Numbered from the stretch's first letter, positions 34,745-47,959 are shown. The stretch: 64,000 bases of DNA from Hyalella azteca (GCF_000764305.2 NW_025940754.1:1-64000), one strand, 5' to 3'. The notes: generated by a model from the sequence alone, not told the origin. A program made the numbers and translations.

Positions 34745-36300
34745 GGAGACATGCTTACTTTAATAAATTGTGCTCGAGATGCGCGCATATGGTGTGGATT
34801 AGCGATATGTTATCACTGATAAAACGCGTATTTTCGCACGGGTATAAATATGAACAAGCGTTGCCCAATATAGTGGATTTAAGTTTCAGGTAACCACGAA
34901 GTTTAGAAACAGAACTTATCGTTAAAAAAAAACTAGAAAGGCCAAAAATCTACGCACGATTTTCAGAAATTTAGATTTGTCGAGTGGCGTAATTTTGAAT
35001 ACGTTCTTATTTCTATGATGCATGAAATCATGCTTCGGAAATAAAATAGGTTATGAAAAGCATTCGATGAAATTTAGGTTTTACTTTTAGGCTCAAAATA
35101 AATGTCAGGGGAGATTGTTATATCCATTAAATTTTTTAAAGCGTCGCGTCGCCGAATTATAACTAAAAATAACTTGAAAATTCAATAGCAAACAACGAAT
35201 TCACCTTATAAATAAATTATGTATATTAAAATTTAAACTCATAAAACTCTACAGATATTTATATTATGTTCTGTTATCAGTTCCGTCAAGCGGTAAAAAA
35301 TTCGATAAAACAAAAAATGAAACCTGAAATGATAAGCAATCAAGGCAAAATTCAACCAAATTACATAAATTAATTAGCATTAAAACTCTTGGCAACCGAT
35401 TTTTAGGAAGTTTCTCGTTGATAACCAGATGCCTCATTTAGACAAGGTTGCCTTGCAAAAATATAAAAGGATTTTAAATTTGGCCGGGCGGTAACAACTA
35501 TTGTGGAATATAACAACTTATATTCTGAAGCGCACTTCTATGTTCTGAAGTGATTCACGTGGCTGCCGGGGAAAAATTTATTGATTCATCACTAAAATAA
35601 TTTACTCTTGAGGCTGAAAATGAGTTTATATAAAAGAAAGTTTTATTCATGATGTATTTCCAGTAGGATATCCTGAATGTGTTATAGGTCAGTAATTTTT
35701 TAGAGTTTAGTTCACCGCAAAATCATTTATTCCGTTCACAGTTGCTTGCCTTGAGTACCATAGGTGCTACAATGTTGTCTCCACGCCACTAGTAAAATTG
35801 ACACAAATTTAAATTAGGATTTAACTTACTGCAGACCCGTCAGCTTGTGCATCTACTTCATTCTGTGGGCACATTCATGCAGAGTTGTGGAACGTGCTTG
35901 AGTCAGATAGATGTAATTTAATTTTTCGTAATCCCCTCTGGTGATTCCGACTCGTAAATTTCAGCATTGGTGCATTCAAAGTAAATGCTTTTGAATTATG
36001 CCGTTGGTTTTCATCCGTTTGAAATTTTCCATTAAAAATGTTCGTCCTGACTGGTTTACAACCTGTTACTTTATTTTACACGAGTTTATTTTCCATTTTC
36101 ACTATGTAAACATAACTTTGATGGAATAATTTTAAACTCATGTCATGCATTTTGGAAGCTGATGATAATGCTAGTCTCAGTAAATTTTTTATCAAAAAGT
36201 CGTTATTTTACAGGTCACCTAGACCACCAGCCACGCAGTATCGTCCTGCCATCTGACACTGCAGTATCGCAGCATCGCCGACTAAACATCGTTCCGGTTC
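34745..36300. other. Arm B near the axis, non-coding
   Basis: AT-rich. 35430-35600 is the inverted match to 28850-29030. Nothing else recognised. Confidence 0.45.
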
Positions 36301-36302
36301 TA

Positions 36303-37986
36303 CAACCCCTGGCAAAAATTATGGAATCACCGGCTTCGGAGGATGTTCATTCAGTTGTTTAACTTTGTAGAAAAAAAAAACAGATCACAGACATGACACA
36401 AAACTAAAGTCATTTCAAATGGCAACTTTCTGGCTTTAAGAAACACTATAAGAAATCAAGAAAAAAATTGTGCAGTTAGTAACGGTTATTTTTTTTAGAC
36501 CAAGCAGAGGGAAAAAAATATGGAATCACTCAATTCTGATGAAAAAATTATGGAATCATGAAAAACAATAGAACGCTCCAACACATCACTAGTATTTTGT
36601 TGCACCACCTCTGGCTTTTATAACAGCTTGCAGTCTCTGAGGCATGGACTTAATGAGTGACAAACAGTACTCTTCATCAATCTGCCTCCAACTTTCTCTG
36701 ATTGCTGTTGCCAGATCAGCTTTGCAGGTTGGAGCCTTGTCATGGACCATTTTCTTCAACTTCCACCAAAGATTTTCAATTGGATTAAGATCCGGACTAT
36801 TTGCAGGCCATGACATTGACCTTATGTGTCTTTTTCAAGGAATGTTTTCACAGTTTTTGCTCTATGGCAAGATGCATTATCTTCTTGAAAAGTGATTTCA
36901 TCATCCCCAAACATCTTTTCAATTGATGGGATAAGAAAGTGTCCAAAATATCAACGTAAACTTGTGCATTTATTGAAGATGTAATGACAGCCATCTCCCC
37001 ACTGCCTATACCTGACATGCAGCCCCATATCATCAATGACTGTGGAAATTTGCATGTTCTCTTATGGCAGTCATCTTTATGAATCTCATTGGAACAGCAC
37101 CAAACAAAAGTTCCAGCATCATCATCTTGCCCTATGCAGATTCGAGATTCATCACTGAATATGACTTTCATCCAGTCATCCACAGTCCACGATTGCTTTT
37201 CCTTAGCCCATTGTAACCTTGTTTTTTTCTGTTTTGGTGTTAATGATGGCTTTCGTTTAGCTTTTTGTATGTAAATCCCATTTCCTTTAGGCGGTTTCTT
37301 ACAGTTCGGTCACAGACGTTAACTCCAGTTTCCTCCCATTCGTTCCTCATTTGTTTTGTTGTGCATTTTCGGTTTTTGGGACATATTGCTTTATGTATTC
37401 TGTCTTGACGCTTTGATGTCTTCCTTGGTCTACTAGTATGTTTGCCTTTAACAACCTTCCCATGTTGTTTGTATTTGGTCCAGATTTTAGACACAGCTGA
37501 CTGTGAACAAACAACATCTTTTGCAACATTGTGTGCTAATTTACCCTCTTTTAAGAGTTTGATAATCCTCTCCTTTGTTTCAATTGACATCTCTCGTTTT
37601 GGAGCCATGATTCATGTCAGTCCACTTGGTGCAGCAGCTCTCCAAGGTGTGATCACTCCTTTGTAGATGTAGACTAACGAGCAGATCTAATTTGATGCAG
37701 GTATTAGTTTTGGGGATGAAAATTTACAGAGTGATTCCATAATTTTTTCATCAGAATTAAGTGATTCCATATTTTTTCTCTCTGCCTGGTCTAAAAAAAT
37801 AACCGTTATTGACTGCTCAATTATTTTTTCTTGATTTCTTATAGTGTTTCTTATAGCCAGAAAAATGCCATTTGAAATGACTTTAGTTTTGTGTCATGTC
37901 TGTGATCTGCTTTTTTTTCTACAAAGTTAAACAACTGAATGAACATCCTCCGAGGCCGGTGATTCCATAATATTTGCCAGGGGTTG
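36303..37986 (-). mobile_element. Second Tc1/mariner element, IR/DR type (1684 bp), at TA
   Basis: TA at 36301-36302 and 37987-37988. Inverted repeats of about 255 bp (36303-36558 and about 37732-37986) begin CAACCCCTGGCAAA. The motif TATGGAATCA occurs three times in each repeat: at the outer end and twice near the inner end, the direct-repeat pattern known from Sleeping Beauty-type elements. The two repeats remain very similar, pointing to a fairly recent insertion. Unlike the element at 20588, no empty site could be identified in arm A. Confidence 0.95.
36589..37608 (-). pseudogene. Tc1-family transposase with three one-base deletions
   Basis: Starts at the ATG at 37608 (MAPKREMSIETKERIIK) with a paired-like helix-turn-helix (NVAKDVVCSQSAVSKIW) and a basic linker (KHTSRPRKTSKRQD). 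The frame then breaks near 37250 (an A run), continues in another frame with VDDWMKVIFSDESRICIG and SLMIWGCMSG, breaks again near 36930 and near 36838, and returns to the first frame for SWPANSPDLNPIENLW and the end RGGATKY. Each break looks like loss of one base in a short run; together they remove three bases, so start and end are in the same frame. All three catalytic positions (SDES, QEDN in the shifted part, PIEN) are still present. Overall length is that of a full Tc1 transposase (about 340 codons). Confidence 0.92.
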
Positions 37987-38134
37987 TACACGCGCTATGT
38001 ACACTACTCTGTAACTGAAGTTACAATTCCAGGTTTCAGAACGGTGTGGCGAAAATTCTCCTTAGTATCCTTTTTATCCTTAGTATTTGTTTGGGACATA
38101 GCAGTCCCAGGGCACGATGGATCGCCGCCTCTGA

Positions 38135-38418
38135 TTATCGTTCATCCGCCCTCATTTGGGCCACCTGATACACTCCATGGTCGACTTTGTCAAACGCTTT
38201 CGCGAAGTCCAAATATACCACGTCCACCCCGGCCCCCTCCTCCAGCATGGCCAGGATTTGGTGGTGATGCTCCAGTAACTGAGACAAACAGGAACGATTT
38301 CGTCTAAAACCGTGTTGCCTTCTGTTGAAAAGGTCAGCGTCTTCCATGTACTCCACCAACCTTCTGGCAACAACCTTCTCAAATAATTTGATTACGTGTG
38401 AAGTTAATGTAACCGGAA
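38135..38418 (-). pseudogene. LINE reverse transcriptase fragment
   Basis: A minus-strand open stretch reads VIKLFEKVVARRLVEYM, then QHGFRRNRSCLSQLL, then VDVVYLDFAKAFDKVDHG before degenerating (stop at 38135). The Q-x-GF-R block and the YLDFAKAFD block with its catalytic Asp are signature parts of the reverse transcriptase of CR1/Jockey-like LINEs. The YxDD block and everything before and after are missing, so this is a short internal fragment. It is not evidently part of the same copy as the LINE tail at 18602. It lies 150 bp beyond the second Tc1 element. Confidence 0.85.
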
Positions 38419-38759
38419 TAAAACAGAATTTGAAATTCGAGTATTTTTGACCTCCGGGGATGCGTTGAGACGAACTGCGGATGACCGGCAGGCTTCGTGG
38501 TACGCCTTAATCCTCTACTGCAGTATGTCACTCTCCGGGAACATAACTTTCAACTTAAATTATACGTAAACTATTGAGTGTAGTAACCTGAGGATAGTTC
38601 TACTCAACATAGAACATTTTAAAGTTGTCGTACGTGGCGGCAACTTTCAGCGCAGTGTTGCGCTCAAAAGAACATATTCTTTTTGGGAAGTACGCTTGTG
38701 ACAATATTGCTCCGGTTACTCATGTCAGGCGGTAGAGGGTTAACTCGTGCCGGGCATTT
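38419..38759. other. Arm B, unassigned
   Basis: No recognised feature. Confidence 0.4.
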
Positions 38760-39485
38760 GCATGTTGATGCATTTCTACTCTTCATTCATATGAACAGGC
38801 TCATGCATTTTCAGATTTTATTCATTTCCAGGGACTATACAGTATATGCGCATTTGCAGGCTATATCTTCATTCAATTGCTGCTTGCATTTACAAGCCTG
38901 ATTCATTTCCCAATATCACGTATTTCCTAGCTCGTACAAGCTATAATAGTTTTACTGGCTCAAAAGTTTTCTAGATATATGCTTCATTTCCAGGCTTCCA
39001 ACATCTCTAGGCCTCCTATATTTTCGGCTTCATATATTTCCGGGATTCATATAATTATACAGGGTCATTTATTTCCAGGTACATATTTTCTAAGACTTTT
39101 TACATTTGCAGGTTCATTCATTTCTAAGCTTCATACGTTTCCAGTCTCGTGCATCTAAAGACATCATATAGTTTTGGGCTTAAATTATCTTGCTAATGTA
39201 TATTCATGCTCCATGTACACTCGCGCTTCATTTATTCCCAGGCTGCTATATTTCAGTGCTTCACACATTCCAGGCTTCGTGCATTTTTCAGACTATATAT
39301 AATTATAGGTTTCATACACATCCTAGGTCAAGTATTTCCATGTTCATACCTTCCCGTGCATCTAGCACATTCAGGCTCAAAGGTTTTCTGGCTTCATAGA
39401 TTGTCAGGCTCACGCACTCCAATGCAGGCTCGTGCATTCCTAGCTTCCTGTATTCACAGGCACAATTCAGCTTATTTAGGCTTCA
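38760..39485 (+). repeat. Eroded tandem array of TTCATxxATTTCCAGGCT phrases
   Basis: Dozens of variants such as TTCATTTCCAGG, TGCATTTTCAGA and TTCATACGTTTCCAG occur at about 20-30 bp spacing. A short related array, inverted, is at 27850-27970 in arm A. Open frames in this area are produced by the repeat. Confidence 0.75.
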
Positions 39486-39839
39486 TCTGAAAAAAGAAAG
39501 GCAAAAGTAATTAAAATGGCGTTCTTTACCTGCAAAAAATAAGCGCGTAGTATAAAATTGTCTTATAGTCTTGACGCTCGTCCCTCTTATGCATCACGCT
39601 GCAGTTATCGACCAGCGTGACGTAATGATTCATTCGCCTTCTGTACTTTTAACTCTGGTTTAATATAGTCGTTAAATGCTTAAATCTAGAAAAAAAGATC
39701 AGCTGCTTTCTGTGTTCCAGAAAAATTTCTCTTCTTCTTGCCGTGCTCCTGAACTATTTGATTTTCTAGCTCAAATCTAAAAATCATAGTCATCGTGCCC
39801 AGAAAAAAGGATCGTTTTCCGTTAAAACCTTCAATTGTC

Positions 39840-40080
39840 GCCTTTTCCTTCATGTTCACTTCTATAAAGCATTCATCTTTACCTTAAATTATAGTTCAAT
39901 AAAATGTTCGTCATCTGCTTGCTTCATAAACTAAAAATCATTATTCATTTCCCCAATTTTAAAATGAAATCAACATCTGCATGTTTACTCAGCAGAAAAA
40001 TTATTATTTGACTCTGTAATTTTATAATGAAAATCATCATTTGCTTAAGTTCAATCATTTCTTCATCTCAGTTCTGGATC
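39840..40080 (+). repeat. Degenerate repeat with AAAATCATCATTTGCTT phrases
   Basis: ATCATCTGCTT-, ATCATTATTCATTT- and AATCAACATCTGC-like phrases recur every 45-60 bp. Similar inverted phrases occur at 26.6-26.9 kb. Confidence 0.5.
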
Positions 40081-40084
40081 AGGG

Positions 40085-42330
40085 GGCGAAAAAACGCGGC
40101 TTATGAGGCAATATCAATTGCAGATATTTTTAATATAAACGACACTGGGGTTATCTCCTAAATAATAATCAGGGTGTTGGGGACATGAGATAGAAACTCC
40201 AGTTTCAAAAACTCCAAAAATGACAACAAGCTTTTACATCATTTCAAAACTGCAGCGTACCTAAATTAATAACCCGTTCGAAAATTTTTTTTTCGGATTT
40301 CTTCTTTGATATTCATTCTTAGTCAAGAGCGAGGCGATGGATTACAGGAACGAAAAGGTAATAATTGAAATAATAAACAAAAAAATTAACTTGAGTTTCT
40401 CGATGCGGATTCATTCATTATGTTTTCAAACAAATTTAAACAAAATTTGCAAGACAATATTCCTTTCTGTCTGCTGGTGAAATGTTTTTCGACATCAGAT
40501 CCGCCAATCCGATAAGCTATCACCCAAAGTTTCTGGGAAATTGCGTTGCAGCGAAAATGAGAGAACAGGAGCGATAGAAACCGTGAAAATTGAAACCAAA
40601 ATATCGACCTTACTCGATGAGGTGCATACAAAATATTTTTAACAAAAAATTAAAGTACATATTGAATACAAAATCATTGCGAGTCACATAAGGCATAAGT
40701 TGAAAAATATTGCGTGATTTGTGGGTTGTTTAACTCAAAATAGGGCAATATATACGTAAGGTAATTTCAGCTCGCCAGGTTCTAGCTAAACTGCGAGAGT
40801 TGTGAGCAAAGTTTGCGTCGTAATGAAGAGATGCTGCCTGCAGGTCTGCCTTACAGAGCTGTAAGGAAGTTGTCGTAAAGTTTACGTGACCTCAGGCTAT
40901 CAACCTCTGTCCGTTTTGCTCATGCTCTTACAACTTAATTTGAACTTCGTCCTGTTTATTTTTTTATTTTACGAAGTTGATTGTAAACCTAACATTGAAT
41001 TTTCTTTCACCCAAAGAACAATACATCATTTGAATTGTTAAGAGACTCATAAAATATCCTGCAGCTACTACGGTGGTTTAGTTCCGGTGAAATGTGAAAT
41101 GTTGATAAATACCTCTTTAAATTTTTCTAACCGGGGAATTTATCTTACCAAAAAATATTTAAACATCACATAGCTCAAACATGGACTGTTCACACGTCAT
41201 CACGTCGGCCTTAACATGCTGGTCGGTCATGACCAGGTTCTGCTGCATTTGACCCAAAATCTATTATAAACTAGCAAGAATAAACACTTTTTCCATTCGA
41301 TTTATTCCATTATTTTTTAGTCTTTTTTGATGATTGTTATACATCCCGCATGAGGTAAAATTAATTTGTTAAGAATCTTGTTTTTGGCACGTTTCAAGAG
41401 ATCCGCGTCGCACAAGAAAAGCACCGCCTTTCCACGATCACAGTCTTGGAGATTTTTTTAGCCAGTGCAATAAATAAGGCCTAAAGTTTCGAAGTTAAAT
41501 AAAATTCAAATTAATTTTTCAATGCAGTCTTGTAAAAGTTTCTGTCAAAATGCCACTCACGAAAACTGCCGACAAATTTATTGCTCTGTAGAGATTTTAT
41601 TCCAGAGACAAAAATTATTGGTCCAGGCTGTTGTGTGTGTTAAGGTTTTATTTTACTCGTGACATGAAGTTCCAAAACAATCTCTAAGTTTATATTATAT
41701 TTTAAAACACTCTATGTGAGGCTGATCCAGAAAGAATCTCTCAGTAGAGATTGTTTCTGAGTTCGCTGAGTTCACTTATCAAAGTAGTTCACTCCTATTA
41801 GAAATTGTAAATTAAATTTAATCTTCCATCTTTCTTAAATTAAAGAAAGAAGTAGCTTCTTGCTACCTTACGCTTAAACAAGAGGAATTGAGGCTTCGAC
41901 AGCCGCTGGTCATGCTAGCGTGTCGTTTACTACGCCATTTTCCTACTTAAATATCTCACCTCAGTCATTCATCTGCATGCTAATTTTCTCCTTAAGATTG
42001 GCCCAGTGATTAATGTCATTAAACTTAATTTAACAGCATGCAAATTACTAACCATTGAAACTTAACTTATTTGGGCTGATCTTGCTTAATTAACCTTTAA
42101 CTATTCATCATTATCTGGCTTCAGCGCCTCTTAAATGGATCTTTCATTTAAGGTAATTCATGATCTGTGAATTTTTCTTAGATTTGATTAACTTACGATT
42201 TTACGGTCCATCCTTAATTAAGTTACTTATTCATCCTTAGCGGCAGCTATTGAACAATTTCCTTTTCTGTCGCAGAACAAATCCGGGGTGACTTCTCGCG
42301 ATTTGCGTGCCACTCGCACGTAATCGCCAG
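40085..42330. other. Arm B inner part, non-coding
   Basis: Inverted matches to arm A at 40380-40650 (25.76-26.0 kb), 40770-41080 (25.3-25.6 kb) and 41450-41790 (24.4-24.9 kb). About 41800-42650 is extra sequence relative to arm A. Confidence 0.55.
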
Positions 42331-42335
42331 CTGCC

Positions 42336-42488
42336 TCCACTTATTTCTCTGCTGAATTGAGGACTACAACCAAATCGAAACCTTGATCCACTTATTTCTC
42401 TGCTGAATTGAGGACTACAACCGAATCGAAACCTTGATCCACTTATTTCTCTGCTGAATTGAGGACTACAACCGAATCGAAACCTTGA
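42336..42488 (+). repeat. 51-bp tandem repeat, three copies
   Basis: Units start at 42336, 42387 and 42438 and begin TCCACTTATTTCTCTGCTG. They differ at essentially one base, so the amplification is recent. It lies in the segment of arm B that is absent from arm A. Confidence 0.93.
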
Positions 42489-43840
42489 TCCAAGCCCTTC
42501 CGAACTGATTTTCCATATAAATGTCTAACGGCTAAATTGTAGACCATATTCATGATTTGAATAAACGTTGTCGCACCCGTGTTAGACTGGAAATTGGTTT
42601 CATTAATTACACTCCTGAGTTTATCTCTATCAAGAGTTAAGTTAGGTAAACGATACCCTATGAACTGGTAGCTAACTCCCCATCTTCTTTCGATACTTTG
42701 TAGTTTTCGATGTTGATATTATAATAGTTTATATTTTCTGGTTTGATGCCTTTCTACTTTTACCTTCTCTTTTTTTCCTCGAATTTCATATTATATGTTA
42801 AATGTTATGCTGTTGTGTCTAGTGTTCAATTATGCTCGCTACGAGAGACTACGGTTTCGAAATCAGTTTACAATATGAATAATGATTAATAAGAAATGAA
42901 GGAAATGGTTTAAAATATTTGTTGATGAATTAATTTCCCTTTTGTTGCCATTATTAGTGCGACAGGTTATAATAGGTTATATTTAATAATATTATAATAG
43001 GTTATAATTATAACTGACCTAAATTTAAATTAACTGATAAACTTAAAAAAATAAGAAAAACATCGCAAAAAATTAACAGATTTAGTGCTATCCATCAATG
43101 ATCAAACATAGGCTGAAAAAAGTTCCGTACAGTTAATTTTAAAATTCATGATAATTAACGAGTCGAAATTGAAAATGCACGTTTGGCGTGAAGTTTCATG
43201 CAATAAATTGCCCTGACGGGCTCGATCTTTTGATATTGAAGTTCCTTTTGAATACAAACATTGTCATCTGGAGATCATGGATTATTAACAACAGAAGTCA
43301 ACCAAAGTAGAAATTTACGCAACTTTTGCAGAGAATTTTCATCAGAGCCCATGCATCTCAGACTTTCCGTCATAATTTTAAGCTAAGGTGAGTTTCATTT
43401 CACCGGATCAATTTCTTCGGCGCTACATCAATTTATGAGAACACGAGGTTCGCCTGTCACTACCGAAAATATACGCAATACAATATATACAATCAAAATG
43501 CTTATTATCTATATCAACTACAACAATAGGTTTTGAAGTGAATTAAGGTGAGGCTGATTAATTGAAGCAATAAATGTTATTTTTGACACGAAAAATGTAA
43601 ATCTAGGTAGAGTTTTGATGAATCTGTGAATATTATTCAATTTCTAGAATGTAAAGGATAAGGCTGGCTTCAATGGCTAAAAGCGATCAATATATAATTA
43701 TTGATCGCTGACAATTATTTGTGTTGGAACTTCCGACCATCCTGCCGCTATCAGTAATAGGAGAGTAGTGTTGTCCAAGGTCCATAGAAAGCTTAGAAAA
43801 TTTGACACTTCGCAAGCTCGCCGGCGAAGATACAACTGCG
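42489..43840. other. Arm B, non-coding, matching arm A 22.2-24.5 kb
   Basis: Long inverted similarity to arm A. A perfect small palindrome, AGCGATCAAT/ATTGATCGCT, sits at 43681-43708 and is not present at the arm A position (about 22300). Confidence 0.6.
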
Positions 43841-43844
43841 CCTC

Positions 43845-44930
43845 GAGCATTCGTACAGAACTCGTGTCAGTTAATCGCATATACCCCGATAAGTGGATTT
43901 CAGTTGATTTTCATCGCTGTGGAACTGAAACCAATTTTTTGACGATCAAGAGCGTGATTGATAAATACAAGTTTCAGTCTTGCAAATAAGACTCAAATCA
44001 TTGTGGACTAGAAACCAAAGATCTAGCTGATGTGGTCTTGTAACCAAAGTTTTGATTGATGCTACTGGAAACCAGGCCTATGATTGATGTTGTTCGACAG
44101 CAAGCCTTTGATTGATGCTGATAGAAGGCAAGACTATCGATGCGCTCTGGTAACAAGAAGCGTCGGATGCTGCAGCCTGAGACGGCATCGTCTGTCTTCA
44201 CTTAGCAGCAAGGTTGACTTTTTGTTCGAAATAGAAACTAGCTTTTCGGTCTTTAATTTCCCTCCTGCCACAACTCCAGTCTCTGGAGTTGTTCCGGGGA
44301 AATGAGAAACTTGGTTTTCCCGAGTCTCCGAGAAGCTCCAAGAAACTACTTGAAATATCTTCACGAGTTTCTTCCGCGAAGTCATTCTGTCGGTTCTTGG
44401 ATAAGAATCAACGTCTCCGGAGCTAAGGTATACGTCACCCCGACTACACAACGATGGGCTAAGGTACGTGTTTCTGATGCCCGCATGAGATGTTGCAGAT
44501 GTCATGAGGTGCAGATGAGCTGTGTTTTAAAGCTGCATTTGTGGGTTTAAGCTGTACCTGGGGGGTACATATCATATCATTAAAGTCAGTCTCTATAATA
44601 CAGACTTGGTACAAATGATATCCATTTCCGCAAATGCCAAATAATGGTACAAATGATCTAAGGAGCACCATATATAGTCGCTCCTCAAGCGTACTCAAGA
44701 CGTTCCATTCATGTTTATACGAAATATGTCGTTTGCTCTGGTATAGCGCATCCCTAAGCCTCTACGCATCAATCAAAGCAATTAAGCGGTTCATTGACTA
44801 ATTCATGCATGCGTCGCATGCCCACGCAGATATGTGATGCACAAGCGCCGGAGGATTTTCCAGTGCAATTGGCTTATGGCTGCGGCCCTTCTCATTTGTA
44901 GTGTTTCTCAATATCGAGAAAGAAACAAGG
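43845..44930 (-). repeat. Composite module, arm B copy (inverted)
   Basis: Minus-strand order: single CCATAAGCC unit (about 44870), GATATTGG-type block, CTCCGGAGACG block (about 44415), 28-bp CATCAATCAAAGGC array (about 44030-44130), then TCGGGGTATATGCGATTAA and CTCGAGGCGCAGTTGTA. It lacks the CCGTTCGTCGTTTG block seen in both arm A copies. The unoccupied Tc1 site is at its lower edge. Confidence 0.85.
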
Positions 44931-46115
44931 AAATAGACACGACGGTTCATAACATAGGAAGCGAAATATCGGGAGCAAAATGCCGGTTCAGGAAGAAATG
45001 ATTGTTGGGTCAGTGTGAGATTTAGAGGCGATGTTCGCTCAGGCAGAGGTAGTGCTCTGTGCTGAAATATTAATATTCGCATTAAATTTTTTCCAAAATT
45101 TCCGTCTTCATATTAGCGGTTTAAATGACGGCAATTTTGGAAAAAATGGTTTAATTATTAACTTGAGAAAAATTATTCATTTCATGAGCGATTAACCAAC
45201 ATTTCAAAGCATGTGAATGGAAGAATGAAGGCGGAGTTGGATTCAGCCTGAGTTATGTCGTCTGCTATATCGAGGCATGAACACTGAATAAGTCATGTGG
45301 TGTTGATGCTGAGTCAAGATGAGGATCGTTAGATGAATTGCTTAAATTCATGGATTGTTAAAACATGTATTGATTGATATAGCAACGATCAGATGCTGAA
45401 TTAAACTTTATTTAATTAGAATTAGGTATCGTTGCGGCATATATGGACGAGGCGCGGCTGTTGTGGGTGAGTTTTCTTTTTCGCCTTCATTGTTGAGATA
45501 TTTATGGCTTTACGTGGTTCACAAAGGATCCTAAATCACATTCACAGAGAATGTGGTTCAGGAGCTTTTTTCAAATGATCTTCCTTTTCATATGAATTTG
45601 TTGAATGGCAAGCTCACTACCTGAAAATTGTTGCTCAATTTAAGACAAAATTACAATTTTAAGATTAAAATTATAATTTCAAGCTTCACAATATTTTAAA
45701 TTGGAACAGAACAAGCTACGAGAAAATGTGTCGACGTTCAATAAAAATATTTTCTGTCATCTACATCCATTGATGTATTTATTGCCTGTATAAATCACAC
45801 CTCAATAGAATTTGTGTCACATGATGATATAAACACGCCTTTCAAAAAACAACGAAATGTTATCCAGTATTTGTTTGAGACAATACCGGTAAGCTAGACA
45901 GCGATACAGGACACCTCTTTATCCACATCTTCAAGTGGATAATAGATGGCCGACGGTCTGCAGATACTGACATAATTTTCGGTTCGGTATCCGTCGGTGA
46001 AAATGTCTAGGAATTGGAGCGAAATTCCTCCGTGAGTGTCGCAGAGATTAAAAATTCCAGGGTGCCGATGCCTAGCAAGAAGCTGCCTGCTCTTTGGCAG
46101 AGCTTTTCCAGGGGG
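44931..46115. other. Arm B, unassigned; anchor block at 46000-46100
   Basis: 46000-46100 matches arm A 11600-11745 inverted. The remainder shows no gene. Confidence 0.45.
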
Positions 46116-46891
46116 AGACGTTGGGGTGACGTCGGGGTGACGTATGGGAGACGTCGGGGTGACGTCGGAGTGACGTATGGGAGACGTCGGGGTGACGTCG
46201 GAGTGATGTCTGGGAGACGTCGGGGTAACGTCAGGGAGACGTCGGGGTGACGTCGGGGTGACGTCGGGGTGACGTCGGGGTGACGTCGGGGTGACGTCAG
46301 GTGACGTCGGGGTGACGTCGGGGTGACGTCAGGGAGACGTCGGGTTGACGTTGGGGAGACGCCCGGGTGACGTCGGGGTGACGTCGAGGTGACGTCGGGG
46401 TGACGTCCGGGTGACGACGGGGTGACTTCGGGGTGACGTCGGGGTGACGTCGGGGTGACGTCGGGGTGACGTCGGGGAAACGTCGAGGTGACGTCGGGTG
46501 ACGTCCTTGAGACGTCGGGATGACGTCGGGGTGACGTCGGGGTGACGTCGGGGTGACGTCGGGATAACTTCGGGGTGACGTCGGGTAGACGTCGGGATGA
46601 CGTCGTGGGGACGTCGGGGAGAGGTTGGGATGACGTCGGGGTGACGTCGGTGAGACGTCCTGGAGATGTCAGGGTAACGTCGGGGTGACGTCGGGGTGAT
46701 GTCGAGGAGACCTCGGGGTGACTTCGGGGTAACGTCGGTGAGACGTCGGGGAAACGTCGGGATGATGTCGGGTGACGTCCTGGAGACGTCGGGGTGTCGT
46801 CGGTGTGACGTGGGGGTGACGCCGGGAGACGTCGGGGTGACTTCGGCAAGGCGTCGGAGTAACGTCGGGAGACGTCGGGGTAACGTCGGGG
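46116..46891 (+). repeat. 11-bp GC-rich minisatellite, about 70 units
   Basis: Unit GACGTCGGGGT with many single-base variants. Every intact unit has the octamer TGACGTCG, one base from a CRE (TGACGTCA), two CpGs, and a G4 run at 11-bp spacing. Because three units make 33 bases, the minus strand has a 300-codon open frame of SPRRHPDVTPT-type repeats; this is an artefact of the array. It is present only in arm B. Confidence 0.95.
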
Positions 46892-46899
46892 ATGTGGGG

Positions 46900-47955
46900 A
46901 ATGCAAGTGAGTTGTGATTTGTTGCAGCGGCGAGGAGGGAATTAAGAAGAGTAATTGGTAGACGTTGTTTGTATGAAATTAGTGTTGTGTAATTCTTTGT
47001 GGATTAGTAACATTAGCCAACGTTTAAATATGAGTGAAAATAAATAGCTCCTAGTAATGGATGTTGGTGAGGGATGATCATAATTGAGCTGTAGTTTATA
47101 ACTGACCTAAGTAAGAAATGAAAGCCAAAATGGGTTAGTGGAAAAAATGATGCGTCCGTAGAAATGATACGCTAAATGGAATCTCGATTTGATAGACTAT
47201 AATATGCGTTTAAAAATTACTTTTTAAAGACAATACTTCTAAAGAGGCCACGTCGCCAATGATACACATGTACAATGAATTTCTAATTTTATTTTTAAAC
47301 ATTTAAAAAAATTATTTGTTAAATTTGTTTCATATTAAATTTTATATTTAATTTTTCAAATTATTTATTCTGTCAATCGATTCAAGCATCGCTTTCGACT
47401 TTACGAAAGTGTGAACAATTTCAGATCTATTGGACAATTGGAAACGTGTTAAATATCGTATATAGGATTTGTAGCAGACAAACAACAGGAAGTGAAGTTA
47501 AAGAAAAGTATTGTAATAAATGTGTCCTTATTTCTACGAGCATATCGCGCGCACTATCCCATCGCCTGTCACAATCGTTCAGAAGACAATGCTAGTGTTT
47601 ATTGATATATCGTCATTCTTCAACATTCTACAACAACATTTGTTGTATTCGTGAGTGCACGAATATCATGGTTATATGCAGTAATACATTGTAATTCACG
47701 TTCAAAAATTTTCAGTAATATACTTGCACAATGAATTTTCAATTTTAACGCGGTATTTTATATTAATTGTATTGTGAAATTGATATCTAATTATTAACAG
47801 TATTAATTCAAAATTAAAACGGGCTACCATCAATAAATTTATGTGTAGTATTAATCTAAAGCTACATTCCATACTAGATACATATACTAGACTCCATATA
47901 CTACTAGTCTTATTCCCTATATAGTAATACTAAAGCTATAGTCAAAAAATTTGCC
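46900..47955. other. Arm B, AT-rich, unassigned
   Basis: No gene recognised. 47870-47945 has TACTAGACTC-like phrases that may be remains of the 21-bp minisatellite, in the expected inverted position beside the dispersed module. Confidence 0.4.
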
Positions 47956-47959
47956 ACCC

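Noticed and set aside
46007..46906. 300-codon minus-strand open frame rich in Pro, Arg, Ser and Thr
   Set aside because: It is a by-product of the 11-bp minisatellite: three units make 33 bases and keep one frame open. Plus-strand frames open in the same array as well.
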